DNA of 64,000 nt from Taiwanofungus camphoratus (Eukaryota > Basidiomycota > Agaricomycetes > Polyporales > Taiwanofungaceae), in contig CP021225.1 of assembly GCA_003999685.1 (NCBI GenBank), positions 1,302,001 to 1,366,000 of the forward strand. Direction: 5' to 3'. The notes under the pieces are model-generated. The model was not told the origin of the DNA and did no database searches. It saw nothing but the letters and a program-made list of their open reading frames with translations. Below are positions 34,205 through 46,372 of this stretch, piece by piece; position 1 is the first letter of the stretch; the number at the start of each line of letters is the position of its first letter. The translations under genes and the position numbers were made by a program.

Positions 34205-34591
34205 ATGGCGACACCCATAATTCTCGGTGTAGGCGCTGTTGCAGCAGCCATCGCTGGGAGGCAGCTGATGCGCAGCGGTATTATTGGTGCCAAGGGTGCA
34301 GCTGAGCAATGGGTCAAGGGTGGTTTCAAGGCCAAAATGGATCGAAGAGAGGCAATCGCCATACTCGGCCTCAAGTGCGTTCTGTCGTGGTCCTCTCTTT
34401 CCAACTGTGCACTCACTGTGTCCCGTTACTGTTCCTGGGATCGCAGAGACCATCCTCAGCTCAGAAACAGACTCAAAGATGCCCACCGACAAATTATGAT
34501 TGCCAACCACCCAGACCGAGGCGGTTCACCATATCTTGCAAGCAAAATCAATGAGGCCAAGGACTTGTTAGACAAGACAGAGAGGAAGTAA
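34205..34591 (+). CDS. PAM18: Mitochondrial import motor J protein Pam18/Tim14
   Basis: Two exons (34205-34374, 34447-34591) give 104 residues, a normal length for the family without a long presequence. Residues 1-20 are an N-terminal membrane helix ([20 protein letters not shown]). After [20 protein letters not shown] comes the degenerate J domain with [20 protein letters not shown]; the HPD motif is intact. Pam18 stimulates mtHsp70 (Ssc1) at the TIM23 channel, on the matrix side of the inner membrane. An ATG at 34148 is in frame, but 34205 matches family N-termini. The 72 bp intron is a multiple of three without a stop, so retention would still give an open frame. Confidence 0.95.
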   Translation: MATPIILGVGAVAAAIAGRQLMRSGIIGAKGAAEQWVKGGFKAKMDRREAIAILGLKCVLSWSSLSNCALTVSRYCSWDRRDHPQLRNRLKDAHRQIMIANHPDRGGSPYLASKINEAKDLLDKTERK

Positions 34592-34978
34592 AGATGCTGT
34601 CAGTGTATTTCGTGAACTTCGTTACCGGCTTACGCCTGGTACTCAGACGCAGTTCCGCAGGTCCAGCCCACTTTGTATCATGTCATCTACTGTATCATAC
34701 CCTTCATAATCCCAGCACTATTCACCGGAATCCTTTACCATCATCTACACGTATTCAGATATTGCCCTCCTGTGCGGGTGAGATGTGATTGAAATTGCAT
34801 CTCTGATTTTACGCCAGACACCAACAGCGAAGCCACAAACTTATCTCGTGATTCTCATCGACTGCACTTTTCGAGTTGCATTGTATTTAAATCGACTCGC
34901 CAGGCTCGTGTAGCGGGTCAGTGTTCTTTCTCAGGTCTGCTGACTAAGCAGCTCCCTCACCTTTTTCACTTCGCCTTC
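34592..34978. other. Spacer between PAM18 and EFM4
   Basis: PAM18 3' UTR and EFM4 promoter region. No feature beyond that is seen. Confidence 0.5.
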
Positions 34979-36009
34979 ATGACCTCGATCGAACCACCAC
35001 CATCCCGACTTGGGACCAAAGAACAGTGAGTTTTGCGAGGTTCAACAGAGAAACCTGAACATGCAACACGAACTTGCAGCTGGGACGATGTCTACTCGTC
35101 CGAACTTGTCAACTTCAAAGAAATCGGTGACGAGGGGGAGATATGGTCAGAAGATCCTCACCATGATGCCTTCTATCTAGTCCCACTCAATACCCTGTGT
35201 GCTACTCCAGGTTTGGAGAAGATACCGTAGAGAAAACGGTTGACTGGGTGCTCGACAATGTCCCCCGGGGCCCTGACGCATCCCCGTTCATCCTGGAGAT
35301 CGGCGCCGGAAATGGCAACCTCCTCTTCGCCCTCTACGATGCTGGCTATCGGGCGGATAGGATGTGCGGCATCGATTACAGTGCAGACGCTGTCAAGCTT
35401 GCCCGTGCGATTGCACAGTCTCGGCACGCACAGGATGAACGAAACGCAGACGAAAAGAACACGGCCAAGGGGAATGACGTCGGCACAGAAGCGATCACTT
35501 TCGACGTGTGTGATTTTTTGAGAGACAATGTCCCGGTGCTGGACACGATGCTACCGCCGGTGGACGGGCAGGGCGGGCAGTGGGACTTGGTGTTGGACAA
35601 GGGAACTTTCGACGCGATGGCACTAGCGGACAAGGATGATGAGGATGTGGCCCCCGCTGATGGCTATCCATCCAGAATAGCGAGGGTCGTGAAGTTGGGA
35701 GGCTACTTCCTCATTACCTGTGAGTTGCTGTGTGTGTAATGAAAAGTCTGAGCTGCTGAGCATATGTCTGTACTTCTTACGGACGGCCCCAATCTGCAGC
35801 TTGCAATTTTACCGAAGAGGAACTCAAGGCCAAGTTCATCACCGCTGGGACAGGCTTTGTCTATCAGTATGTAGCAAGCTTCTACCCGAGACGTGCGAGT
35901 GACTGAACATACTACATTGACCAGCTCCCGAATACAGTTTCCCACTTTCTCATTCGGTGGACAGAGCGGAAACGTATATTCCAGTGTTGCGTTTCAAAAG
36001 CGGGGTTGA
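34979..36009 (+). CDS. EFM4: eEF1A lysine methyltransferase, Efm4/METTL10 type
   Basis: Five exons (34979-35025, 35080-35145, 35211-35719, 35800-35866, 35925-36009) give 257 residues. The family start WDDVYSSELVNFKEIGDEGE is joined across an intron to IWFGEDTVEKTVDWV. SAM-binding motif I is FILEIGAGNGNLLFAL, with GIDYSADAVKLAR after it. The post-I/II region has WDLVLDKGTFDAMAL. The end is TSCNFTEEELKAKF then FPTFSFGGQSGNVYSSVAF, typical of METTL10/See1. The enzyme methylates a lysine on elongation factor eEF1A in the cytosol. Compared with yeast there is an extra charged insert around residues 115-135 (Lys/Asp/Asn-rich). Confidence 0.93.
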
Positions 36010-36102
36010 ACCAAGATGTTTTGCAAATTTTTACAGACTACCGCTGCACTGCAGACTCTCGGACGGCGAGAGACGATGATAGGATCGTCATGAATGCCTA
36101 CA

Positions 36103-39100
36103 CTACAGACCAGCGACTACATCCATTCCCGTCCGTAATGTATCTATTGCGACCTGGCTTGCCCATTTGAGGAACCCGCTATCCTCCCCTCTATCTCCTT
36201 TGAACGACTCGCCGATAAAGTATACCAGCCCTATTGTTAAGGCCTGCATCCTGGTCGCTTTGAGAAACACTTCCTCCAATGGCCCCCTGTTTCTACTTGT
36301 AGGTAGATCCTTAGGATCGGAGCTGAGAATAGGAGTTGACAGCTGGGCGCTGACGAAGAGTTGTATGATCAGTTCCCTGAGAAATATCTGCGACTGAGGT
36401 TTGAGAATAGTAAAATCGACAGGCTGACAATGTTGCGATTAAATATTTCCAGGACAGGTTAGGCATTAGGCATTGAAGGAGCTCACCTTGAGGACGGCTA
36501 GCGTGCAGCAGTCCTTCGCGATCCACCAACTGTACGCCTTCGCAACGTTCCTCATCCTCATGTTCGAGATGTTCTTCACGTTGAAACCAGCTGACACATC
36601 TTCTCCTAGATTCTTGATCACCTCCGCACCGCCTACATTGCTCTCGCCCAAGTCTCTAAGGAAGTCCCATAAGCAGAATTGCAGCGTCACTTTGTGTGAA
36701 TGAGAAGTCCGGCAGAGTTGTTGCCCTACGAGGGTATAGTATGGATTGTATGACTTTTCCTGTGAGAACGGACATGTGAGCTTTCGTTCTTTTGAGCAAA
36801 CGATTGCAAAGACACGTACATTCCCACAGCAATGAAGAATGACACGGATGATCTCACGTTGTTGCACTTCAGTCAGCTTCAGCTGTGACAGCCTTTCGCA
36901 AGCGTCCACGTAGTCCTGCCAGCACGGACAGTGAGTCCCCCTTCTATCCCATGCAGTGAGAAGTCATCCTACCTCGCTACTCATGAGTACCACAAAGATA
37001 CCACGCCGAATCTCAGTATTCATACCCTGTTTCCTTGCTAGCTTGAGTAGCACATTCTCGCTGACAGAGTCTGCCTCTGCCGTAGCCCCACGATGGCTGT
37101 CCTGGTGCTCGACAAGCGGATCGCCGCCCCAGGCTGCGCCGACGAGCCACCACTTGCCTTTGCTCTCGGCAGAACGGAGGTCCTCGAGACTCACGCGGAG
37201 GGGCTCATGTGCGAGGACTTTGGTAATGCATCGTTAGGAGACGCGTTGGAGGATCAGCTGGAAACATCCATTCAGAAACAAAAGCATACCGTGTCGTTTC
37301 TTGCTCAGGCCCGATAGGAATTTCTTCATCCGCTCGACGGCTTCATTTCCTGCTGTCTGGCCCGCGTTACGCTTGATCTTGTTGTTTTTGAGGTTGGTCA
37401 AGGTCTCCACCATGAAGCGCGTACGTGAACTACGATATCGTCAACGAACATCAACGACACGGGCCTTCGGGGCATACCTCATAGCATTGGCTTGTGCCGG
37501 GAGCTTGTTATGTACGATTTGAATGATGCTCTTCAATGCTGTTGGGTCATCCTGCCTCAGCTGCGGTCCAGAGTCTAACACCGCCGGTTCAAATTCCATG
37601 TTTCCAACCAATCAATTGAGCAAGTGACGTACTTTTGGTGATCTTCAGCAACAGCTCGACCTTGAACTCAGTGAGGTCCCCTTCAAGGAGACCGCGGATG
37701 ATATCATAAACAAGTACGCAAGAAATGACCTGGAAGTTGTAGAGCTCGGACAGAAGGACGATAAGGTTCGAGCACTCTTTGCCGAGTATCTCGCCTTCTG
37801 ATTGTCCGTCGGAAGTTTCGGGCATATTTGGCACTGAAACAATGCCTTGTTCCAGCTCAGCGAAATGACGTTCATACGATGTGATCACATTTTGGACAAA
37901 GTATGCGGCTGAAAATCCCTTTGATCAGTATAATATAGAGTGTCGTTGATACCGTACTAACCGAACTCAACACCGATGAGCTTGTGTAGTGCAGACACGA
38001 AGGCGGCATGCAGGACCACGTACGAGTCCAGCAGTATAGAGTGTGCAGATATTCCGTCAATGATAAGCGTTGTCAATGTCGACGTGACATCTACAGAAAG
38101 TTAGCTCTTCTCTTAGCTCCGACCTCACCAAGAAGTGGAGACCGCCATACCATGTCTCCTGTTATTACGATAGGTTTCCTCGATACCATCAATGATCGAT
38201 GCAATATTCTGCTCGCTCATTCTTGATGAAATTCACGTCACATGAGTGAGCTATGATGGCGGTAGGAAGCGCGACCTACCGATTCAGAAGACCCTTCAAT
38301 TGCCTAGTGAGCTTGAGCTGAGCCTCTGAGTCTTGGGTTTCACCCGAGCCCTGAGCACGATTCCTCATGTGCGGGGGAACATACCGCGAGCCTGAGGAAC
38401 CAGGTCATCGATTAGGTTTACTACATTGGTTCGTGCAACATACCTGCCACAGGAGGATCGGGTACCGAAGGAGGCTCAGTAGATGTTATTTGCCGTGCAT
38501 CTGCCTGCGCTGGATCAGCATCGCTCTCGCGCGTATCTTTAAACCCATGCCATTCGTCGTCTTCGTCAGCGGAGACTGCTTGAACATCTTCCTCTTCGCT
38601 CGTTCTCGCACGGTCTCCTTCTTCCTCGTCTGATCTCTCTTGTTCCTCAAATTCTTCATCTATATCCTCGTCACTATCAGCCTGGACAAAATCAGCTGAG
38701 CGGGTAAATTACAGGCAAGACAGCGAGGGCGAACCTTAGGACGTGATAGCATAGCATCGTCAATAGCATCGAGGTCTTTCAAGAGGTCTGTAATTTTAAC
38801 ATGCATAAATGTGCGTCCTATCAATGACAGACAATACACACCATCCAGCCCATCATCGCCTTTCCCGTACTTCGCAGTACGCTTGCTGCCTTTCCTCCAC
38901 CCGAGCTTCGACTCCAGATAGGCTATATATGTTTCCTCTTCTTCTTCTTCTCTTGAGCGGGGTATAACTGTAATCAACGGCCTCGCGGTTTTCTTGTTCT
39001 GGTGAGGGGCAACTTGTGAGCGCTCTGCGAGCTTCTCCAGAGCCGTCTTGGGCTTGATTTCGGAGCGCTTCAGATAAGACTTTGTTAAATGTGACTGTTT

Positions 39101-39491
39101 TGGTTCTGTTCCTCCCTCCCTGCCCTTTTCAGAGGCAGAAGGCACCCTAGAAGGCTCGGAGTGTGCTACCTTCGCCTTCTTTCGGTGGGGCGTTTCTGGA
39201 TGCTCATGCTCGGCATGACGTTTGTTTCGGGTATGGCCACCATTGGAGTAAGGAGATATGAAGAATTCCGCCTTTCTTTGCTTGCGATCGTGACGTTCTT
39301 GTTTCCTAGCTTCCTTGCGAGAAAAGTGTTGCCCTGTCTTTCGTTTGGGCCCGGGTCTATGGCTTCCATCTATCAGTCAAGTAAGTGTAGGTAAGGATGA
39401 CAACGGAGAAGAGTAGGCATGACTTACCCGCTTGGTTGTCGAGCTCCTCGAGGAGGGCTTTGGGCAACGAAGGGCCTGTGCGGACAGGCAT
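36103..39491 (-). CDS. SGD1: Nucleolar MIF4G/MA3 protein Nom1/Sgd1
   Basis: A multi-exon gene from ATG 39491 (MPVRTGPSLPKALLEELDNQ) to TAG 36105-36103. A basic N-terminal region (RKEARKQERHDRKQRKAEF) precedes a long acidic stretch. RYVPPHMRNRAQGS opens the MIF4G domain, with LKLTRQLKGLLNRMSEQNIA, DVTSTLTTLIIDGIS, SYVVLHAAFVSALHKLIGVE and NLIVLLSELYNFQVISCVL. The MA3 domain contains VQQREIIRVILHCCGN, VTLQFCLWDFLRDLGE and NVAKAYSWWIAKD. It ends IDTLRTGMDVVAGL. Family members bind the helicase Fal1/eIF4A3 and are needed for 18S rRNA processing in the nucleolus. The upstream promoter side contains a small inverted-repeat element (39617-39882). The start is inferred; in-frame ATGs lie further upstream, next to that element. 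Confidence 0.92.
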
Positions 39492-39616
39492 GAATTTCGC
39501 AGATCTGGCACCTGATTGGCTCCAAAGTAAATGGTTGTTTGTGCTTGTTGTCCAAAGCCTTCTATCGTCTTGCCTAAAGCAGTACGACTTCTTATACTTG
39601 TAGTCGGTCTCAGGTA

Positions 39617-39882
39617 CAGTACACTTGCTCATAATGCATAGCATGGGCCAGGCACCGAGCTTGTGCGCAGGGAATTATGCACAGAATCTGATTTTGCATA
39701 ATGCATAACCAAATTTGGGGTTATGCATTATCTTATGGGCACGGCATCCGTGCGTGACACATCAAAGGGGGTCACGTGAAGTCACATATCACACTTATGT
39801 GACAAATCTGATCTTGCATAAGACCTCATAATGCATAGGCTGAACCGGGCACCGGCGTTATGCATTATGAGCAAGTGTACTG
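39617..39882. mobile_element. MITE-like element with long CAGT-type terminal inverted repeats
   Basis: Perfect inverted ends of 24 nt beginning CAGTACACTTGCTCATAATG sit at 39617-39640 and 39859-39882, directly flanked by TA on both sides. The 266 bp body has no ORF. It contains a second perfect stem (13 bp, ATAATGCATAACC at 39698-39710, pairing with 39719-39731), so the ATGCATA motif recurs through the element. TA flanks and the CAGT start suggest a Tc1/mariner-type non-autonomous element. Perfect end identity suggests a recent insertion. It lies in the shared promoter of SGD1 and RNH201. Confidence 0.8.
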
Positions 39883-40021
39883 TATATCCTTTTTTTCTGT
39901 TATATCTACTATGGTTATCATGCCAATTTTATCCGGTTTGTGGAGGAGCCAGGGCTTAAACATGTGCAACTAACTCGGCAAATACTGCAAGCCCCTCGAA
40001 GAGTGCAAACAGAAGACAGCA

Positions 40022-40032
40022 ACGCGAACGCG
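40022..40032 (+). promoter_or_regulatory. Paired ACGCG boxes upstream of RNH201
   Basis: Two ACGCG cores (40022-40026 and 40028-40032) lie about 105 bp before the RNH201 ATG, at the same distance as the box before BUB1. The core matches MBF/SBF-type sites of S-phase genes in yeasts; function here is inferred. Confidence 0.35.
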
Positions 40033-40135
40033 ACGAAAGCAACACGTTCCCGATATCATACACAACTCTGCGTAGAAATCGTACAGCACGTTTGAACAAA
40101 AACTGGCGACAACATTTAGTAAATACTGGTCGAAA

Positions 40136-41390
40136 ATGTCGACCGAAGCTGAAACGGCAGCCACGACGAGCATCCCCTCCATCGCAGACCCGTCTGCTCC
40201 TCTTACTGCATCTTACACATACCACTCCCCTACGCCAGTAGCATCAGGCCCCTATATTTTAGGCGTTGACGAGGCAGGCAGGGGTCCCGTCCTAGGTCCA
40301 CTAGTGTACGGCGTCGCGTATTGCCCCGTCGCGTACCAGGAGCAGCTGGATGGTCTAGGCTTTGCAGGTGAGCCGCCCATCCAACGTCTCCTCAGACTTC
40401 TCTCACTACTTCTACCTTCTACAGACTCGAAAACTCTGACAGCGGGCACGCGTTCGTCGCTCCTGAAGACGCTATGCTCTGATCCCAAGAATCTCGGGTG
40501 GTCTGTCAGGGTCCTTAGGTATTCAAGTACTCTTCTACATTGTTAGACCCTCTGACAGTGGAGCTTGAACTAGTCCACAAGCAATATCGAGCGGTATGCT
40601 TCGCCGGCCACCGACCAATCTCAACCGCCAGTCCGAACAAGCCACCATTCTCCTCATCCGCGAAGTCCTGCAACGCGGACTCCAGGTGTCAGAAGTACAT
40701 TTCCACAAACTTCCTTGAGCATTATTTTGTATTCTCACAATTCGCTAGGTATACGTAGACGCCCTGGGCCCGACAAAGGCGTACGAGGCCTATCTCATCT
40801 CACAATTCCCAGGCATCAATTTCACGGTGACCGCGAAGGCCGACTCGAAGTTCAAAATAGTCGGAGCGGCGAGTGTCGCGGCGAAGGTGACGCGCGACGC
40901 GTGGGTTGAGGGGTGGGTCTTCGAGGAGAACCAGCCTTCACAAACGCCCAGGAGTGAGGCCTTTAAAACTGTCAAATCCCTCTGGAGTGAAGACCTCGGA
41001 AGCGGTTACCCCTCAGGTAAGACAGCGTTCTCCCAATGCCTCAGCTTGTGACCAATAACACATCGCTACTTCACTCCATAGACCCGAAGACTCAGGCCTG
41101 GATCAAGAACTCGCTGGAGCCGACTTTTGGCTACCCCTCTCTCGTGCGCTTTTCATGGACGACCATCAAAGTCGTCCTCGATAAAGATGCACACGCTGTG
41201 CAATGGTCAGCGCCTTGTTCATGGTTCACTTCTGCAGAGTCTGAACCAGTTATGCTAACCAATGTACACACGCAGGACGGATGAAGGCCAGGCATCACTA
41301 GTGGATGCCTTCACGGGTGCTACTGGACTAGATAAGGGCCGCTGTGCAGTAACAAAAGACCTTCACATCAAGAGCGTCGCAACGCTCTGA
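40136..41390 (+). CDS. RNH201: Ribonuclease H2 catalytic subunit A
   Basis: A multi-exon gene from ATG 40136 to TGA 41388-41390. After a low-complexity N-terminal stretch comes the RNase HII fold: [20 protein letters not shown] with the first catalytic Asp/Glu pair, [17 protein letters not shown], then [14 protein letters not shown] across an intron with acceptor in [22 protein letters not shown] supplies the next catalytic Asp, and [22 protein letters not shown] completes the site. [14 protein letters not shown] and [10 protein letters not shown] follow. RNase H2 removes ribonucleotides from genomic DNA and degrades RNA-DNA hybrids in the nucleus, with Rnh202 and Rnh203. It is divergent from SGD1, with a small transposon in the shared promoter. 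Confidence 0.94.
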
Positions 41391-41568
41391 GGCACATGTA
41401 TTAGAATTGTATCAGCATTTAGAAACCGTGTTGTAGCATTATCCTTCGTTGACTATACTCTGACTGTCACATCTGAAAGTAATAAGAATTGAGAGCTGCA
41501 TAAACGCCTACCCACATGTTGCACATAACCTCATATAAAAACAATCATACACCGCCATAATCTCTGGA

Positions 41569-44486
41569 CTACCGCTTTTTGGGTGGCGGAGAGCCTTGAG
41601 CCTCTCCTCCTGCTTTCCTCTTCATACCAAGTCCAATAACCAACTTCGATCGATCTGCTGGCACCGGCGTCCCTTCTTTCGGTGATCCTGCAGGCTCCAT
41701 TGCTGCGGAGATCCTGGAGAACCCTGGACGCGGTGCAGGAGAACCTGCGGAGAGACCTGCAGGAGAACCCACAGGAGCAGGACTGCCGCCGTTCGCCATG
41801 GGTGCAGGTAAAGTGATGAAACCCGTGGAATCGAGACGGGAGGCGGAAGCCTTGCCAGCATTCTTCTTCTTGTTCTTCTTCTCTGTCTTTCCTTTCGAGA
41901 GCGGTTGAGCGTCGAGGAACTCGGCAGCCTGTGGAACAGCACTTAAACACGACATGTCAGTCCTGATCCATACGACGGATCAACGACGCAGCAACTTACC
42001 CTCTGTTTCCCACCGACAGTACAAAATGCGCCTGACCAACCTTCTCTTGCCGGATCTGAAACGCCTGATTCATGCTCAATGGCGTATCTCCGCTTGCCAT
42101 GGCCTCCTTCTTCTTCTCCTCTGCAATTTTCTTCAGCCGTTTCTCTGTCTTCATCCTGCCAGACCCCTTTCCATGGAACTTGTGAGAAAGCGCCTTCCAC
42201 GCCTCCTTCGGCGTCAACTCCCGTCCAAACTCGTCGTAGTACACAATGTTGACGTCCGGCTTGTAATTCTTGTACGCCTCTAGATTCTGCCGCGCTTCTT
42301 GCTGCTCGCGCAGCCGATTCTCATATTCGCGCGTTGCCTGGTCCTTGTTACCGCCGCGCATCTTCGCGCGCTCAAGCTCCCGGTGGGCGGTCACCCGTCT
42401 GTAGTCTGCAAGCCAGAGATCTCGCTGCAACTGCACTCTCTCCCGCTCGGTCTGATCAGCGTTTGGCGTCGCGAGAATGCCTTGACTCCGCAGAATATTG
42501 AGTGTTGACGCCAGGCCCGAACTGTATGTCTGCTCGGATTGAGTGCCTACGAGGACGTCGGAATTATCAGCTGCAGCCTCTGTCTCTTTGATGGCATTCT
42601 CGATGGCGTTGAGCATTTCTTCGTCATCGTCTTCCTCTTCTTTCACGACGACTTCGCCCGCTTCGAGCTCCTCAACCGCTTCGTCACCCTCTTCCGCCAT
42701 CTTGACGTCCACTGAGGGCTGACGTGGTTCGGGAGGCGCTCCTGGTGCTGAAGATGCCGGAGTTTCTGTTGGTGGTTCCTTCTTAACAACAATAGGGTCG
42801 TATGTGATAGCCCGAACAAACTCTGAGGTGTCATCAAAAGTCAGACCGGCCTCGCCATCAGCGTCATCTTCCACCATGACAATGGCGTCGCTATTCGCTG
42901 CCCGCGACTGCGCCCGCTCCTCAGCAACTGGACGGTGTCAAGGTCAGTTTGCAATCAACATGGAAAATAGACATGACTCACTTCTTCTGGCAACTTCTTC
43001 TGGCGATAATTTTTTGGCTTTCTGCAGCTTTGCTCGTCGTGAACGAGCGAGCGCGGCTTGTAACTCATCGTCATCTACGAAATTTGTGTCCAGATTACGT
43101 GGCCGAGGAACAACCGGTTTCTTGTCTACCTGCATCTGATCATCACCATTCACTGGTGTAGCGTCGAAGTCCTCGGGGAGTCTACGTGAGGGCCTCTTCT
43201 TCTTTGTCTGGTCAATTACGATTATGAGGTAAGAAAAATTGATCCAGTAGGGACCAAAACATACAGACCTTGGGCTTCTTGAAACCAATGTCTCCTTCTT
43301 TGAGATAGTCAGCGGATTCAAGATTTTCTAGACGCGGAATCAGTCCATGTCCTACGGAAGAGTGCCAATACCTACTAGCATAATCTATAGATAATAAAGA
43401 CTTATTGACGGAAGCTGCAGCCTCTCCCTTCTCCGCACGCTTTGAGTCTGTGGTAGCTAATGTACCGCCTAGACGAAAACCCTGCGCAAAAAGTATTAAC
43501 ATTTTCCAAGCATCAAAGAGGATTCTCCACACCGTCTCTTTCGAGCCTTCCAAAAATTCGTCATACTTAGACAATAGTGAACGCTTCATGCCTGCGTGCC
43601 CAGGTGTGAACTCCTCATCGTCATATCCGGTATAGTCTCTCTTCTTGATCTTCAATTCGTTGTTCTTCTTTGTGCGTTCAGCTTCTGCTAATTCTACGTT
43701 CTGCAGCTCATCCTCTTGAACGAGAAGCAGACAAGTCAATCAATCATCCGTGACCGATAAGTTAGACAAGAAATACCTTCGTTGTCCAGGATACGGCTAT
43801 CTTTGAGTGTAAGTACGCGGGCTTCGCCTTCTTCCATCCCTTCAAAGTCATGGCTAACCTTCAGCCCGACAAGGTCCTCTGAACAGCGACAAAATAGAAA
43901 TCAAGACTTGGATGAGCAGTCTAAGAGATAGAGATGAATCAACGCACTTTCTGTGTACTCGTCACCCTGGAAGACTTTGTCCATGTTCTCCAGCTCCTCC
44001 TGGCGTCTCCGTGCAAGCTCCTTCTCCCTCTTTTTGGTCTTCTTGATCCATTTTAGTGTGTCGTCTACATCGACGTTCGCATCACCAAGAGTTGAACCTT
44101 TCAGCTTCGCATTCAGTTCTCGCCTGTTCCTCACCCTAGATAGATGTTCCAATGAGCAACCTTGCCCACAGCGGATTTGGGCCTAGACGCCCAAAACTCG
44201 GTAGAAGCAACTGCCATAGGAAAAGGGAAAGAGTAATTGCACTTACTTTGCTATGCTATCTTGAATTTTCCTGTACAAAAACAATGAATTGAGATTTGTG
44301 TATCAGACTCAAGACATACTTTGCCTCCCGTTCCTTAACTTCCTCCTCTCGTTGTCTGGCATAGTTATCCTCAGCCTGTTTCTCCTTGTCGTCTGCCGGA
44401 GCGCTATCGTCGGTCAGAGGCTTCAAACCGAGAGAAATACGAATCTTGTTCGTTTCCTCCAAACTGATGCTCTCTTCCATGGACAT
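41569..44486 (-). CDS. SNU66: U4/U6.U5 tri-snRNP protein Snu66/SART1
   Basis: A multi-exon gene starting at ATG 44486 (MSMEESISLEETNKIRISLG) or, two codons later, at 44480, ending at TAG 41571-41569. Family landmarks in order are SLEETNKIRISLGLKPL, the KKREKELARRRQEELENMD coil and EDLVGLKVSHDFEGMEEGE. TLKDSRILDNEEDELQNVEL and the DATPVNGDD region follow. Further on come DDTSEFVRAITYDP, SGLASTLNILRSQGIL, NIVYYDEFGRELTPKEAWKA and LSHKFHGKGSGRMKTEKRLK. The end is a basic NLS-rich tail. Snu66 holds the tri-snRNP together before spliceosome activation in the nucleus. A 447 bp divergent spacer separates it from the DUF155 gene. Confidence 0.94.
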
Positions 44487-44933
44487 GATGTATTCCAATA
44501 AGGACAAAAGAACCCTGGATGTGTAGTGGACAGCGTATGGATATAATGTGGTAGCTGTTCACCGCTCGACACAGACTCGGAGGGTATGTCACATGCTGAC
44601 ATCAGCCACCCCATCTTTCTTTTCCTCTTCGCGTGCTCGTGACCTGCGATTTCCGAATACACATTTATTTGCTCCTTCATCCTTTAATATTCAGCATTGC
44701 GTATGAAAGTCAAGGTAAGAAATAATTATGTTTTCAAATCTTTCAATGTATTCATAACCATCAGAACTCGGGCGGCTGTGAGAACCACGTGATAGATAAA
44801 CAAATACATACATGCCGGTTTTCCATTATTTAAAAATAAGGAAGTAGTTTTTATGTAGGCACTCCCCCACCGCATTACGGCTTCCACAGTGAGCACCTTC
44901 TCGTCCACACACCTAATAGTGCTAATAATCTAG
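44487..44933. other. Divergent promoter between SNU66 and the DUF155 gene
   Basis: Only short frames are present. It presumably holds the 5' UTRs and promoters of both genes. Confidence 0.5.
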
Positions 44934-46372
44934 ATGCATGGTGCCGCCCTTGCTTATGCTCAGCTGCGGCGTAGTGTTGCCAGGAATTGTCGCCAAGCAT
45001 CGCTCAACTTCATTCCTTTAACAAGCCGTTCGCAATGCCGACCATTCGCACAGTCTTCGACCGAGGACACTTCACATGCACCGAAACCCAAGGCATCAAC
45101 ACCACTTCGCAGAGCTGCGTCTGCATCCCTTCCCATACGTTCCAACCCGACACCAACACGGAGCGACATCCGTCCCGTCTTTACACTTGCCACCGCAGAA
45201 CGCTACCTCTTGTCGCAACTCCGCGCATCTCTTCCCTCATCAGCTCACATTCTTCACGAATCATGGTGGGTCCCGAAATGGGGCAAAGAAGGCCAAGAGG
45301 GTGAGATATTCATCTTCGCCAACGGGAGCTTCGTTTGTTGGGGCTTGGGCGAAGACCAAGCAAGGACCTTTGCGACGCAGGTTCTCACTGGTTCCAACGC
45401 CGTACTTTCGCCCTTGGGAGAACCGGAAACTGAGGATCTCGAATTCGTGACGGATCCCACAGAGTGAGTACATACTACTCCTTCGTCACCGCACACCTTG
45501 ACGACCGTCCACCGAAGAAACACTCGCCTGCAGGGAGATCTCATCATCTTGGGACAGAGTCCCCCGTTGAACTCAGACGATGCGATGCCCAGCAAGCTCC
45601 CCACCTCCGCACTGCCCCAAGAGACACTGTTGGCTCGCTATGCTTTCTCACAAGCTCTCTCCCGCTCAACGGCATTGTCCGCGTTGGAAATCTCCTTGGA
45701 GAAATACCTTTCTTCTGTTGCTCAGCTTCCCGACACCCTCCAGCGAACGGGCAAGCCGGGCCTCAGTCGTAAGGCGCTGGTCATGAAATTGGGCGAGCTG
45801 CTCAAGTTCCGACAGGGCCTCAATCTCAACAGAGAAAACTTTTCTGACACACCCGACCTCTATTGGGCTGAGCCTGCGCTTGAAGGTAATCAGTGCTCTG
45901 ATAGCGGTTCGACAGGATCTCACCTAACCTTTGCTCACGTAGGCTACTTCAACTCCCTCAGCAACGCACTTGAGATGAAGGCGCGTACCAGGTCGGTCAA
46001 CGACAAAATCACCTATGCTGCAGAGGTCAGTGCATGAAACTCGCATGAAGCGCAGGCTCCCCTTCGTACTCACTTTCTGTTAGATGCAATCCGTTCTGCG
46101 AGAACTCCTCACTGAGGTCTGCGCTTTCTATCCAATAAATTGACTTACCGCAAATTGACTTAGATCCCAGACTTCTGCGTATAGTATGGAGTTCATCATC
46201 ATCGCTCTCATTACCGTAGAAGTTATCATCGTGAGTCTCAATACATCTATTCCTCGAACTACGCTGAAGGGGTCTCAAGTGCCTCATCCGTGACGGACCC
46301 GAGCTTTGGCACATTGTCATGGACAAGGAACAAGACACTGACGACAAGCCTTCTCAGCATGGCGCCCGTTGA
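44934..46372 (+). CDS. DUF155 protein, RMND1/Rmd1 family, likely mitochondrial
   Basis: Starts at ATG 44934 with a basic presequence-like segment (LRRSVARNCRQASLNFIPL), so import into mitochondria is likely. The DUF155 domain runs from AERYLLSQLRASLPSSAHIL through EGEIFIFANGSFVCWGL and DLIILGQSPPLN to YAFSQALSRSTALSALEISL. It continues with RTGKPGLSRKALVMKLGELL, GYFNSLSNALEMKARTRSVN and QSVLRELLTE. A C-terminal membrane helix (EFIIIALITVEVII) and the conserved tail LIRDGPELWHIVMDKE close it. Family members (human RMND1, yeast Mrx10) tether or support mitochondrial ribosomes at the inner membrane. The small exon junction near 46,120-46,185 is uncertain because no clean in-phase donor is visible. 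The final intron (about 49 bp) joins VEVII to CLIRDG. Confidence 0.85.

Noticed and set aside
45254-45604. Minus frame opposite the DUF155 gene
   Set aside because: Shadow of a supported coding exon.
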